Shown here piece by piece: positions 8,205 to 16,842 of a stretch of 37,524 bases of DNA. This DNA is from JBFMFR01 sp040752025 (GTDB lineage Bacteria > Chloroflexota > Anaerolineae > Anaerolineales > UBA4823). The stretch is taken from contig JBFMFR010000065.1 in NCBI GenBank assembly GCA_040752025.1, positions 1 through 37,524 of the forward strand, in the 5' to 3' direction. The stretch's first letter is position 1, and every line of letters starts with the position of its first letter. The position numbers and the translations under genes are program-made. The notes below the pieces were generated by a model that was not told the origin of the DNA, made no database searches, and saw only the letters and a list, made by a program, of their open reading frames with translations.

Positions 8205-9505
8205 TGAGCGAATTTCGCATGCCCAGCATGGGCGCCGACATGGAGTCCGGCACCCTCGTCGAATGGAAGATCAGGCCCGGCGACCCCATTCACCGTGGCG
8301 ATATCATTGCTGTCATCGAGACCGCCAAAGGCGTCGTCGAGGTCGAGGTCTTCCAGGATGGCATCTTGGATCAAATCTTCTTTCAGCCCGGCCAGGAGGT
8401 GCCCGTTGGCCAGGTGCTCGCCATGATTTGCACCGAAGAGGAGCTGAAAGCCAGGCCTGCTCCCGAAGCGCCCAAACCCATCGTCATGAGCAAACCGCCC
8501 GAAATTCAGGCCCCCCTTCCCGAAGGCCCCGCTGCCGCCGTTGCCCAGTTGCCCGTTCCCGCCCCTGCTCCTGCCCCGCCAGCCAGCCCAGAACGCCTGC
8601 GCGTCTCCCCCCTGGCCAGCAAAGTAGCCGCCGAGCTTGGCGTCGATATTCGCACCGTCAAGGGCACCGGTCCAGGCGGCGCCATCCAGCGCGCCGATGT
8701 TGAGCGCACCGCAGCCGTCATGAAAGCCGCACCGGCAGCCGCTCCGGCGCCGGCAACCGCACCCGTAGCTGCCCCTGCGCCAGCCCCGGCGCCCGCTCCA
8801 GCCCCAGCGCTGGCGCCCGCTCCCGAAGCCAAGAAGGATTTTGGAACTGCCATGCGCCAGGCCATTGCCGCGGCGATGTCGCGATCCAATCGCGATATCC
8901 CGCACTACTACCTGGAAACCAAGATCGATATGTCACGTGCCCTGGCATGGCTCGAAGAAGAAAACGCCAAGCGCTCCATTAAAGAACGCTTGCTGCCCAT
9001 CGTGCTCATGATCAAGGCCACAGCCATGGCGCTCGTCGATGTACCTGATTTGAACGGTTTCTGGATTGATGGCGCACACCAGATCAGCGAAGCTATCCAT
9101 ATCGGCTTCGCCATCAACCTGCGTAAAGGAGGCCTGATCACCCCGGCCATTCACCACACCGATCAGAAATCCCTGGACGAGCTTCGCGAAGCAGTGAATG
9201 ATCTGATCGTACGCACGCGCGCCGGCCAACTGCGCAGCTCGGAGCTGATAGATCAAACTGTCACCCTCTCCATCCTGGGCGACCGCGGCGTAGAGAAACT
9301 GTTTGGCGTAATCTACCCACCCCAGGTAGCTCTGGTGGGCCTGGGCAAGGTCATGGATCAGGTCTGGGTCGAAAACGGCATGATCGGCATCCGCCCGGTG
9401 ATGGTAGCCACCCTCGCCGGCGACCACCGTGCTACCGATGGTCACCTCGGCGGCATTTTCCTGGAAGCGCTCAACCACCATCTACAGGAGGTAGAAAAAC
9501 TATGA
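8204..9505 (+). CDS. 2-oxoacid dehydrogenase E2, dihydrolipoamide acyltransferase
   Basis: A 433-residue E2 with complete architecture. One lipoyl domain (about 2-77) has the lipoylated Lys42 in ETAKGVVEVEV. A peripheral subunit-binding domain is at about 131-170 (SPLASKVAAELGVD, GTGPGGAIQRADV). A flexible Ala-Pro linker (about 175-210, alternating AP) leads to the catalytic domain from about 212, with DIPHYYLETKIDMSRAL and the active-site HRATDG (His408, Asp412). It accepts the acyl group from E1 on lipoate and transfers it to CoA, or conceivably to another thiol such as the adjacent ACP. The dihydrolipoamide dehydrogenase (E3) is not in this operon and must come from elsewhere. Confidence 0.9.
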   Translation: MSEFRMPSMGADMESGTLVEWKIRPGDPIHRGDIIAVIETAKGVVEVEVFQDGILDQIFFQPGQEVPVGQVLAMICTEEELKARPAPEAPKPIVMSKPPEIQAPLPEGPAAAVAQLPVPAPAPAPPASPERLRVSPLASKVAAELGVDIRTVKGTGPGGAIQRADVERTAAVMKAAPAAAPAPATAPVAAPAPAPAPAPAPALAPAPEAKKDFGTAMRQAIAAAMSRSNRDIPHYYLETKIDMSRALAWLEEENAKRSIKERLLPIVLMIKATAMALVDVPDLNGFWIDGAHQISEAIHIGFAINLRKGGLITPAIHHTDQKSLDELREAVNDLIVRTRAGQLRSSELIDQTVTLSILGDRGVEKLFGVIYPPQVALVGLGKVMDQVWVENGMIGIRPVMVATLAGDHRATDGHLGGIFLEALNHHLQEVEKL

Positions 9506-9747
9506 ACCAGACCGAACTAAAACAGATCATCCTCAATGCCCTGGCCCAGGTCGCGCCGGGCGCAGATGTGAACAACCTGGACCCGGATGAAAACGTGCGT
9601 GAGGCCCTCGACATCGATTCCTTCGACCACCTCAACTTCCTCGTCAGCCTGCACGAGACGCTGGGCGTCGAAATCCCCGAAAAGGATTACGGCCGCCTCA
9701 ATACCGTCAACGAGATCATCGCCTACCTCAGCGCCGTTCGCGCCTGA
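9502..9747 (+). CDS. Acyl carrier protein, dedicated to the E1-E2 operon
   Basis: An 81-residue acidic four-helix carrier protein. The phosphopantetheine-attachment Ser40 lies in ALDIDSFDHLNFLVSLHE, and the third-helix region is LGVEIPEKDYGRLNTV. The attachment motif has DIDSFDHLNF rather than the DSL(D/E) of fatty-acid AcpP, so this is a specialised carrier. The ATG overlaps the E2 stop by 4 bp and it is the last gene before an intrinsic terminator. No phosphopantetheinyl transferase, ketosynthase or thioesterase is nearby. Its position suggests that it receives or donates acyl groups to the dehydrogenase complex or the synthetase, which is inference. Confidence 0.85.
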   Translation: MNQTELKQIILNALAQVAPGADVNNLDPDENVREALDIDSFDHLNFLVSLHETLGVEIPEKDYGRLNTVNEIIAYLSAVRA

Positions 9748-9768
9748 GCCCTTCGCCCCCTAACCATC

Positions 9769-9810
9769 AGGCTGGCTGCTCGTCTTGGTCATATCGACAG
9801 CCAGCCTTTT
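9769..9810 (+). terminator. Intrinsic terminator after the acs-E1-E2-ACP operon
   Basis: AGGCTGGCTG (9769-9778) pairs perfectly with CAGCCAGCCT (9798-9807) across a 19-base loop, followed by TTT. It sits between the ACP stop and the convergent GGDEF gene and may serve the plus-strand operon. The long loop and short T tract make it moderately strong. Confidence 0.6.
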
Positions 9811-9832
9811 GCGATTCCCCCGTCTACCAACC

Positions 9833-11452
9833 TCACTCCGCCCGCACCACCCGGTTCCGTCCCTTCTGCTTCGCCTCATACATCGCCTTGTCAGCCGCCT
9901 CGCTCAAAGTCGACGGGCTCCCATATTCAGGGAAAGCCGCCACCCCGCAGCTAAAAGTAACCAGGAACTCCGAGCCATCCGAAACGTGCACAATCTGCGC
10001 GAACGCCGTCCGCAGCTCATCCATTAACAACCAGGCCGCCATCAACTCGCTGTTCGGCAGAATCACAAAAAACTCCTCCCCGCCGTAGCGACCGACAATA
10101 TCCGAGCGTCGCAGCCGGTGCGTCAGCATATGCGACAGCGACCTCAGCACCTTGTCCCCTGTCGCATGTCCATAGATATCGTTGACCCGCTTGAAATGAT
10201 CGATATCGATCATCGCCACGCACAGCGCCTGGTTTCTGCGCGCCGCCTGCGTAACCTCCTGCGCCAGCAGTTCTCGCACCGTCGTATGGTTGAACAACCC
10301 CGTCAGGCTGTCACGCAGCATCAGCGCCCGCATCTGCCGGTAGCGTTCGATCCGCGCCGTCACCGCCGAGACCAGGTGGTCCGGCCGGATCGGCTTGGTC
10401 AGGAAATCGTCCCCGCCCTGCCCCACCGCCGCCAGTTGCTTGTCACGGTCCATTTCAGCCGAAAGATAAACGATCGGCAGCCCCGTAAAACCCTTGATCT
10501 GGCGGATCATCTGCGCCAGCTCCAGCCCGCTGCACTCCGGCATATACACATCCAACAGCAAAAGGTCAGGAGCGAAATCCTCCAGCATTTTCAAGACATC
10601 CAGCGCCCGCGTCACAATCCCCGTCTCCATTCGCGCCTTGCGCAAATGCATCGCGTTGGCCTTCGCCTGCACCTCAGAATCATCCACGATCAGCACCCGG
10701 TATGGTTGCGGATCGACCCTCACCACCAGCTTATCGAGCTCATCCACCAGCGCCGCGATATCCACCGGTTTCGTAAAATAGCCCCGCCCTCCCGCTCGGA
10801 TCGCCTTGATCCGCGCCAGCGTATCCTCCCGCACCGAGAGAAAGAACACCGCCAGTTCATCGCCATACTCCTCGCGCAGCTTCAGAATCTCTTCGGTTCC
10901 GGCCAACTCGCCTTCCGGGAAAATAATATCCATCAGCACCGCCGTCGGCATTCCCCGGCGCAGCCCATCGCCCAGGTCGCCCGGGCGCATAAACACCCGC
11001 GCCGCATACCCGAAGAAATTCAACTGCGCCACCAGGCTCTCCGCCTGGATCGGGTCATCCTCCACGATATAAATCATATGCGTGGCGCGCGTTTCTTGCA
11101 GCGAAGGCACATTCTTGATCGATTGCTCCATCTCCTGCTCGAAGCTGGACCTGTCCGCCCTGCGCGCTCCCGCAGCCCTTTCCACATCGGCAGCCATCCT
11201 CTCCAGCGCCGCCCAGTCCGGCCCGGTGGCTGCATCCTTGAGCGCCGTTTCCAGCCGGCGTGCCGCATGGCCGATCTCACCGTAGCCCACCGAAAGCGCC
11301 GCCCCGCTCAGCCGATGCGCAGCCTGTATCAAAGCGCCTGCGTTCTCTGCGCTCCAACCCTCCAGGCGCAAAACCTCCCAGGCGTTCGCGATCCGTGCCC
11401 GGTCTTCGCCAAGCTGCCTTAGAAAAGCCTCCCGAATTTCCTGATCATCCAC
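9833..11452 (-). CDS. HPt-REC-REC-GGDEF response regulator (diguanylate cyclase)
   Basis: A 539-residue signalling protein. An N-terminal HPt domain has the phospho-accepting His46 in AAHRLSG. A first receiver (about 127-245) has Asp175 in AVLMDIIFPEG, and a second (about 251-370) has Asp301 in LLLLDVYMPECSG and Lys in TKPIRP. A GGDEF cyclase domain from about 375 contains DSLTGLFNH, MIDIDHFKRVND and the active GGEEF (457-461), with an inhibitory RxxD site (448-451) at the canonical five residues before it. It would make cyclic di-GMP when phosphorylated. The GTG start has AAAGGA upstream and overlaps the stop of the hybrid kinase gene by 8 bp, so the two are coupled and probably form one phosphorelay. 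Confidence 0.88.
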   Translation of the reverse strand: MDDQEIREAFLRQLGEDRARIANAWEVLRLEGWSAENAGALIQAAHRLSGAALSVGYGEIGHAARRLETALKDAATGPDWAALERMAADVERAAGARRADRSSFEQEMEQSIKNVPSLQETRATHMIYIVEDDPIQAESLVAQLNFFGYAARVFMRPGDLGDGLRRGMPTAVLMDIIFPEGELAGTEEILKLREEYGDELAVFFLSVREDTLARIKAIRAGGRGYFTKPVDIAALVDELDKLVVRVDPQPYRVLIVDDSEVQAKANAMHLRKARMETGIVTRALDVLKMLEDFAPDLLLLDVYMPECSGLELAQMIRQIKGFTGLPIVYLSAEMDRDKQLAAVGQGGDDFLTKPIRPDHLVSAVTARIERYRQMRALMLRDSLTGLFNHTTVRELLAQEVTQAARRNQALCVAMIDIDHFKRVNDIYGHATGDKVLRSLSHMLTHRLRRSDIVGRYGGEEFFVILPNSELMAAWLLMDELRTAFAQIVHVSDGSEFLVTFSCGVAAFPEYGSPSTLSEAADKAMYEAKQKGRNRVVRAE

Positions 11453-13817
11453 GGTACATTCCTTTCAAGATCAGTGCCAGTTCGGCGCGCACGCGCCCAA
11501 ATTCTTCCCGCGCCATCGCCAGCTTTTCCTCCGCCCCCTCCAGGTTCCCCGACTTTCCCATCATTTCCAATTCTCTACACAGCCCCGAGAATTTTTTTGC
11601 TCCGAAAGTCAGACTGGCGCCTTTCAGCGCATGCGCCATCGCCCCAAACGCCTCCGCCTCTCCCTCCCGCAGGCGCTTCTCCAATTGGCCCATGCGCTCC
11701 TCGCTGTCCACGAAAAACTCTTCCGCCAGTTCGATCACCATCTGCACCTCCTCCCCCTCATACGGGAAGAACTCCTTCAGAGTAGGCACGTCGATTGCCC
11801 CCTCGGCTGCCTCTGCCGGGCCCCCGGCTGCTCGAGCCGGGCTCCCTGCTGCCTCCCCAGCCCTCTCCACAAAGCCAACCGGCATACACTTCTCCAACGC
11901 CTCCCGCAGTTGCAGCACGTTGACCGGCTTGCTCAGATAATCGTCCATCCCCGCCGCCAGGTATTCATCCCGCCCACCGCCCAGGGCATCCGCAGTCAGC
12001 GCAATAATGCGTGGCTGCGTCTCCTCCCCCAACGTCGCCCGCAGTCGCTGCGTTGCCTCCACCCCATTCATCTCCGGCATTTGCACATCCATCAACACCA
12101 CATCGTAGCCCTGCCGCTGGAACGCCTCCAGCACTTCCAACCCGTTCCCCGCCACGTCCGCTCGATAGCCCAGCCGTTCCAGCATCAAACGCACCACCTT
12201 CTGGTTGACCGGGTGATCCTCAGCCAGCAGAATGCGCAGAGGCTGCCGGGAGCCCATCTGGCTGTCCAGGCCTTCTCGCTCCGCCGGCCCGGCCTGCGCG
12301 ACCGCCTGCTGCTTCGCCAGCACGCCCATCAAAGTATCATATAGGTTAGCAGGCTTGATCGGTTTATTCAAATAAGCCGCCTGCATGCCTTCCGGCTGTT
12401 CGACGCGTACCCCCAGCGAACTCAAAAACACAATCGGCGTATCCGCTCCACACCGGCCGCGCAGCGCCTCCGCCAGCATCAACCCATCCATTTCAGGCAT
12501 TTGCACGTCCAACAGCGCCACATCCATCCCCGCCCCCGCCTCGATCTTTTCGAGCGCTTCCCGCCCAGACGCGCACAGAATCCCCGTCATCCCCCACGCG
12601 GCCGTCATCCGCGCCAGGATCAGCCGGTTGGTCGCATTGTCATCCACAATCAGCGCCCTCTTCCCTTGCAGGTGCAGGCGCTGCGCTGGTGACCCGAATT
12701 CGTGCACTTCCCTGGGGATGCCGAAAGTCAGCGTGAACTTGAACGTCGAACCCTTCCCCGCCGCCCCCTCGCTTTCCACCCAGATGCGCCCGCCCATCAG
12801 CTCAGTCAGGCGCTTGCAGATCGACAGCCCCAGCCCCGTGCCTCCAAAGCGCCGCGTCGTCGACGCATCCACTTGCGAAAAAATCTGGAACAACCGCTCC
12901 CTTTGCTCCGCTGCAACCCCGATCCCCGTATCCCGCACCGCGAAGCGCAAAGTCACCTCCTCCGCAGTCCCGCCCTCCTTGCGGGTCGAAACCTCCACCT
13001 CCCCCTTCTCGGTAAACTTGATCGCGTTGCTCAGCAGGTTGGACAGAATCTGTCGCAGGCGCGTCACATCCCCCACCACGTGCCTCGGCGCATCCTCGTC
13101 GATGTGATACAGCAGTTCCAGTCCCTTCTCCGCAGCCTGGTAAGCCATCAGGTCCAGCGCCGATTCGATGCACTCCCGCAGGTCGAAAGCATGCGCCTCC
13201 AGCTCCAGCTTACCCGCCTCGATCTTCGAAAAATCCAGAATATCATTGATAATTGCCAGCAGCGCATCCCCGCTCTTGCGGATCGTCTCCGCATATTCGC
13301 GCTGCTCCGCCGTCAGCGGCGTATCCAGCAGCAGGCTGGTCATCCCGATCACCCCATTCATCGGCGTGCGGATCTCGTGACTCATATTCGCCAGGAACTC
13401 GCTCTTAGCCTGGCTGGCTGCCAGCGCCTCCTGGCGCGCCCGCTGCAGCTCGCTGATATCGTGGTAGATCGCCATGAAATCCGTGATCTCGGCCTCGTCC
13501 GTATAGATCGGCACACCCAGCACCTCCACGTCCACCAGCGACCCATCCTTGCGCACCCGCCGCGTCGTCACGTGCACCGCATCCCCCTGCATCGTCCTTT
13601 CCGAATACCCCGCTGCTTCCTCGAAAATCGCCTCGTTCGTCACCAGGCCATCGATATTTTTACCAATCGCCTCCTCGCGGCTGTACCCGAACAGGCGCTC
13701 GGCCGCCGGGTTCCATTCACGGATAGAACTGTCCCGGTCGACCACCACAATCGCCGCCGGGCTGTTTTGGATCACCGCCTCGTAATACCTGTTCTCACTC
13801 GCCGTCATTTCCGCCAT
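11445..13817 (-). CDS. Hybrid sensor histidine kinase (PAS-HisKA-HATPase-REC-REC-HPt)
   Basis: A 790-residue multidomain kinase. PAS sensor about 8-125 (SPAAIVVVDRDSSIREWNP); HisKA with His147 in FLANMSHEIRTPMNG; HATPase with DTGIG and GGTGLGLSI (about 255-365); receiver 1 with Asp437 in LLDVQMPEMDG; receiver 2 with Asp577 in LMDVQMPEMNG; and a C-terminal HPt with His729 in AMAHALKGASLTFGA. No transmembrane segments are visible, so it senses a cytoplasmic signal through the PAS domain. The ATG at 13817 is chosen because AAGGAG lies 9 bases upstream; a GTG at 13883 would add 22 residues with no good ribosome site. It is the first gene of the pair with the GGDEF regulator. Confidence 0.88.
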   Translation of the reverse strand: MAEMTASENRYYEAVIQNSPAAIVVVDRDSSIREWNPAAERLFGYSREEAIGKNIDGLVTNEAIFEEAAGYSERTMQGDAVHVTTRRVRKDGSLVDVEVLGVPIYTDEAEITDFMAIYHDISELQRARQEALAASQAKSEFLANMSHEIRTPMNGVIGMTSLLLDTPLTAEQREYAETIRKSGDALLAIINDILDFSKIEAGKLELEAHAFDLRECIESALDLMAYQAAEKGLELLYHIDEDAPRHVVGDVTRLRQILSNLLSNAIKFTEKGEVEVSTRKEGGTAEEVTLRFAVRDTGIGVAAEQRERLFQIFSQVDASTTRRFGGTGLGLSICKRLTELMGGRIWVESEGAAGKGSTFKFTLTFGIPREVHEFGSPAQRLHLQGKRALIVDDNATNRLILARMTAAWGMTGILCASGREALEKIEAGAGMDVALLDVQMPEMDGLMLAEALRGRCGADTPIVFLSSLGVRVEQPEGMQAAYLNKPIKPANLYDTLMGVLAKQQAVAQAGPAEREGLDSQMGSRQPLRILLAEDHPVNQKVVRLMLERLGYRADVAGNGLEVLEAFQRQGYDVVLMDVQMPEMNGVEATQRLRATLGEETQPRIIALTADALGGGRDEYLAAGMDDYLSKPVNVLQLREALEKCMPVGFVERAGEAAGSPARAAGGPAEAAEGAIDVPTLKEFFPYEGEEVQMVIELAEEFFVDSEERMGQLEKRLREGEAEAFGAMAHALKGASLTFGAKKFSGLCRELEMMGKSGNLEGAEEKLAMAREEFGRVRAELALILKGMYRG

Positions 13818-13993
13818 ACCCGTTGCTCCTTCAGCCTTGAGCAGAGCCCCAGCAATCCCGGGCAGCCAGACCTCAACACTCACCCCCGCCCTGAGCGCCT
13901 CGCCGTCTCCAATCCACCATCTGCCCGGTCCTTCCTGCCGATTCTACCCCAAATCTCCCGCCACATTCCTAAATATTTACTGGAAACCATCCA

Positions 13994-14122
13994 CCCGCCC
14001 TCGAAAATTCGTCCATTCGTTGCCCCCATTCGTTGATCCATCATCCATTCGTTCATTCGTTGACCCCATTCGTTGATCCATCCTCCATTCGTTCATTCGT
14101 TGATCCATTCGTCGATCCGGTC
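13994..14122. repeat. ATTCGTT repeat array with two 40-bp tandem units
   Basis: The motif ATTCGTT occurs about nine times. Positions 14024-14063 and 14064-14103 are 40-bp tandem copies that differ at one base, flanked by partial units. The array begins in the gap after the kinase gene and runs into the 3' end of the recombinase-like gene on the minus strand, supplying its stop codon and its STNGSTNE-type C-terminal tail. Because 40 is not a multiple of 3, the unit cannot have expanded as a coding repeat. Confidence 0.75.
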
Positions 14123-15822
14123 AGCCCCATCTCCTCCAACACCCCCTGGATTGCCTGCTCGAGCAGCTCCCTCAGATACACCGCCACCCGCCCCCGCTCC
14201 GCCTTCCCCGCCCGCAGCAGCCGCATCAACCGGCTGCACCCCTGACTGTAGATCTCCGTCAGGTGCACGAACTCCCCCGTATCCCCTCGCTCCTCCGCCT
14301 CCCTCGCCAGCGCCAGCGTGTTCCGCAGCACCAGCCGCGTCGAAGCCACCTCCTCCGCCAGCCGCCGGCTCCCCACCGCCAGCCCCGCTTCACCTCCCAT
14401 CGCCGCCGCAATCCAATCCTCGCGCCGCATCCTGCCCCCTGCCTCTATCGACACCTCTTCCAGCATCGTCAGCGTCCGCTCCACCCGCTGATCCTCTTCC
14501 GTATCCTTCGCCAGCCCTTTTTCCGCCTCGATCATCCCCCCCAGCCGCATCGCCGCCAGCGTGTACGCCCCCGCCAGTTGCGCCGCCTCCTTGCTGCTGC
14601 GCGCCTGCGCCTGCTTCTCCACCAGCCCCCGCCCCAGCCACCGCAGCCCCGCAATCTCCTCCTCGATCCCCTCGATCTCCTCCTCCACCACCGCCAGCAC
14701 CTCCGCCGCTGGCTGCCTGAGCGCGTACAGCCCGTGCCGCTTCCCCTCCCCCTCCCGGAACGGCCTCGCCTTGCGCGCCGGCAGGTCCGCCCCCACCGTC
14801 AGTTCCTCCCCCGTTCCCTTCGGCAGTTCCGGCAGCCTGCGCAGCCGGCTCTTCGTAGATTTCACCTCCTCCCGGCTGTCCAGGAACCCTTTCATCGTCT
14901 CCACGTCGTCCCCCGCCTCCAGCCGCAGCCGCGTCGCCGTCCGCCGCAGCGCCATCAGTGTCAGCTTATCCTCCCCAATCCCCACCTGCCGCCCATACAG
15001 CTTCAGGCTCGCCAGGATCGAGCTGCTCGAAATCGCCCGCCCCTCCACCCACCGCACCACCTCCTCCCCCTCCCCCGCTTGCAGCGGCCTTTCCGCCGGT
15101 GCGAACACGTAACTTTCCGCCCCCATCCCCTCCAGCCGCCCGCCAGCCTCCAGCCATTCCCGTATCGCCTCCCATGCCTCCCCCGCCAGCCGCGCCCGCC
15201 CCCCCTCCGCCCGCCAGCGCACCCACACCTCCCCCGCCTCGTCCACCTCGATCTGCCCCCAGCGCAGCTTCCGCAGACTCTCCAGCGGCGCCCCCACCCG
15301 CAGCCGCGTCAGCAACAACGCGTAATCCCGCTTCCCCAAAAGCGACTCATCCCGCCTCAAAATCCCCAGCAGCGCCGCCGTCTCCTCCCGGCTCAGCAGC
15401 CTCGCCCCCTCGTAGCGCCGCACCTTCGGCCGCTGCGCCCCTGCCGCCGGGTTGAACCCCGCCTCGCACCCCGGGTCGATCCTCCGCTCGTCGCACCACC
15501 GGTAGAAACTCGCCATACTCCCCAGCGCGTTCCCGATCGTCGCCGCCGCGTACCCCTCCCCCGCCATCCACGCCGCGTGCGCCTCGAAATCCTCCCGCTC
15601 CAGCTCCCACGGCATCTTTCCTCGCTCCCGCAGCAGCCGCCCCCACGCCAGCTTCGCCTTCTTCGTCACCCCCGCCTGATACCGCCCCCCCAGCTCCTCC
15701 AGCCACCCCTCGAACGCCTCGCACCACCTCTCCAGCCGCGCCGAAGCCCCCCGCCGCGCCCGCCCCGCCGCCTCCCCAAACAAATACACCAACAACCTCG
15801 GCGCTTCCTCTGCCTCGTCCAT
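14053..15822 (-). CDS. Tyrosine-recombinase-like protein with degenerate active site
   Basis: A 589-residue protein. The N-terminal part (about 30-115) looks like a core-binding domain (SFYRWCDERRIDPG). The catalytic-like domain (about 140-330) keeps Arg175 in TRLRVGAPLESLRKLRW and Arg293 in LMALRRTATRLRLEAG, but the usual HxxR His is Met290, the LGH motif is LDS (314-316), and the Tyr nucleophile position is Ser/Arg (325-326). About 260 further residues are rich in Glu, Ala, Leu and Arg and probably helical. Strand cleavage therefore looks unlikely; DNA binding remains possible. The ATG at 15822 has GGAGGTG upstream and a good promoter. The gene has extreme G richness on its sense strand, and its C-terminal tail is encoded by the ATTCGTT repeats. 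Confidence 0.65.
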   Translation of the reverse strand: MDEAEEAPRLLVYLFGEAAGRARRGASARLERWCEAFEGWLEELGGRYQAGVTKKAKLAWGRLLRERGKMPWELEREDFEAHAAWMAGEGYAAATIGNALGSMASFYRWCDERRIDPGCEAGFNPAAGAQRPKVRRYEGARLLSREETAALLGILRRDESLLGKRDYALLLTRLRVGAPLESLRKLRWGQIEVDEAGEVWVRWRAEGGRARLAGEAWEAIREWLEAGGRLEGMGAESYVFAPAERPLQAGEGEEVVRWVEGRAISSSSILASLKLYGRQVGIGEDKLTLMALRRTATRLRLEAGDDVETMKGFLDSREEVKSTKSRLRRLPELPKGTGEELTVGADLPARKARPFREGEGKRHGLYALRQPAAEVLAVVEEEIEGIEEEIAGLRWLGRGLVEKQAQARSSKEAAQLAGAYTLAAMRLGGMIEAEKGLAKDTEEDQRVERTLTMLEEVSIEAGGRMRREDWIAAAMGGEAGLAVGSRRLAEEVASTRLVLRNTLALAREAEERGDTGEFVHLTEIYSQGCSRLMRLLRAGKAERGRVAVYLRELLEQAIQGVLEEMGLTGSTNGSTNERMEDGSTNGVNE

Positions 15823-15844
15823 CGCGCACCTCCATTCACCCCCG

Positions 15845-15873
15845 ACTCTAGCACAAATATTCTATTTAATCAA
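15845..15873 (-). promoter_or_regulatory. Promoter of the recombinase-like gene
   Basis: On the minus strand, TTGATT (15868-15873) is separated by exactly 17 bp from TAGAGT (15845-15850), about 23 bases before the ATG at 15822. The A/T-rich spacer stands out in very GC-rich surroundings. Confidence 0.5.
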
Positions 15874-15900
15874 CCCTATCTCTGTCATCGCCTCTCACCC

Positions 15901-15918
15901 AGCCGGCGCAGGCCGGCT
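15901..15918. other. GC-rich hairpin in the intergenic gap
   Basis: AGCCGGC (15901-15907) pairs with GCCGGCT (15912-15918) over a 4-base loop. No T tract follows on either strand, so it is not a classical terminator. It resembles the AGTCGGCC hairpin at 20029-20047 and may be a REP-like element. Confidence 0.4.
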
Positions 15919-15979
15919 TCGTGTTCTCAGTTGCAGTGATTTCAATCGCCAGACCACACCACCGGCTTCACCCCATCCG

Positions 15980-16018
15980 TTTTCTTATTCGTTTATTCGT
16001 TTCCTATTCGTTGATCCC
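15980..16018. repeat. ATTCGTT repeats at the methyltransferase 3' end
   Basis: TATTCGTTTATTCGTT and CTATTCGTTGATCC repeat the motif seen at 13994-14122. They encode, on the minus strand, the last residues and the stop codon of the methyltransferase gene. A third short cluster of the same motif is at 16869-16898, immediately before the duplicated block. Confidence 0.65.
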
Positions 16019-16700
16019 ACCACACCCCCGTGCACTCCGGCAAAATCACCCCCGCCTCCTCCACCTTGACCCGCTCCACCATCGCCTCACCGAAGAAGAA
16101 CGACACCAGCTCCCGCTCCTCCTCGAGACTCTCGAAGCGCAGGTCCGTGCGCACAACCGCCGACTGGAACCCGTGGGCCTCCAGGTACCCCAGGTAATCA
16201 GCCAGGCTCGCCGGGCGCGTCGGCGTTTCGTACCCCGTCCCCAGCGTCTCGATCAGGATCACCTTCCCCCCTGGTCGCAGCACCCGCCGGAACTCGTTCA
16301 GCCCCTTCTCCACCTCCACCTGCCACGCCTCGCCGGAATTCACCGCCAGGTAGCACACACTCCACCCCGAGATCACCACGTCCGCGCTCCCGCTCTCCAC
16401 CGGCAGGTAGCGATGGTCGGCCACCGCCGCCCGCCACTGCGCCAGCCCGCTGCGCGCCAGCCGGCCCCTGGCCCGCGCCAGCATGTGCGCCGACCGGTCG
16501 AAAACCCGCATCGAGCCCGCCAGCCGCGCCAGCATCCCCGTCACCCGCCCCGTGCCCGCCCCCGTTTCCACCACGTCCAGCCCACGAAAATCCACCACCC
16601 CCTCCAGCGCCCTCATCAGATTCCCCTCGTAATCCTCGTGCCCCACCAGCCGCTCGTACAAATCCGCCTGGTGATTGTAGATATACTCGTAGTCTGGCAT
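15993..16700 (-). CDS. SAM-dependent methyltransferase
   Basis: A 235-residue class I methyltransferase starting MPDYEYIYNHQADLYERLV. Motif I VVETGAGTGRVTGMLARL lies near residues 39-56, followed by an acidic motif II region (MRVFDRSAHML), SADVVISGWSVCYLAV and the RVLRPGGKVILIETLG segment. It belongs to the Methyltransf_11/25 type that modifies small molecules; the substrate is unknown. The start at 16700 is chosen for a GGAGG 7 bases upstream; a frame extending to 16799 lacks homology in its extra 33 residues. TATACT at 16743-16748 on the minus strand could be its -10. Its stop codon and last residues (QRIGNE) lie inside an ATTCGTT repeat. Confidence 0.85.
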   Translation of the reverse strand: MPDYEYIYNHQADLYERLVGHEDYEGNLMRALEGVVDFRGLDVVETGAGTGRVTGMLARLAGSMRVFDRSAHMLARARGRLARSGLAQWRAAVADHRYLPVESGSADVVISGWSVCYLAVNSGEAWQVEVEKGLNEFRRVLRPGGKVILIETLGTGYETPTRPASLADYLGYLEAHGFQSAVVRTDLRFESLEEERELVSFFFGEAMVERVKVEEAGVILPECTGVWWDQRIGNE

Positions 16701-16814
16701 AGGGACCTCCGGGGAAATAACGTCATTCGAACAAGTGATGCAAGTATAACCTACCTGGCGGCCCGCGCCAGGCTGGCGAGTCGGCCCGGAGCCCCACATT
16801 CAATCAGTTCCCAA

Positions 16815-16842
16815 GCGCATACAATGCGCCGCACGAAGTGCG
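16815..16842. other. Two adjacent small hairpins (REP-like)
   Basis: GCGCAT-ACA-ATGCGC (16815-16829) is immediately followed by CGCAC-GAA-GTGCG (16830-16842), two perfect short stems back to back. No T tract follows. They lie upstream of the methyltransferase on the minus strand and may be a transcript end structure or a palindromic repeat. Confidence 0.4.

Noticed and set aside
9785..14036. Several long plus-strand frames opposite the GGDEF and hybrid kinase genes
   Set aside because: These are rich in Arg, His and Pro and lack domains. The minus-strand proteins have complete domain series.
13994..14122. CRISPR or origin iterons
   Set aside because: The ATTCGTT units are irregularly spaced, related clusters occur near other gene ends, and no dnaA, rep or cas gene is near.
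14263..15939. Long plus-strand frame (558 codons) opposite the recombinase-like gene
   Set aside because: The product is almost entirely Pro, Arg, Leu and His, typical of an antisense frame over a G-rich gene. No motif and no ribosome site.
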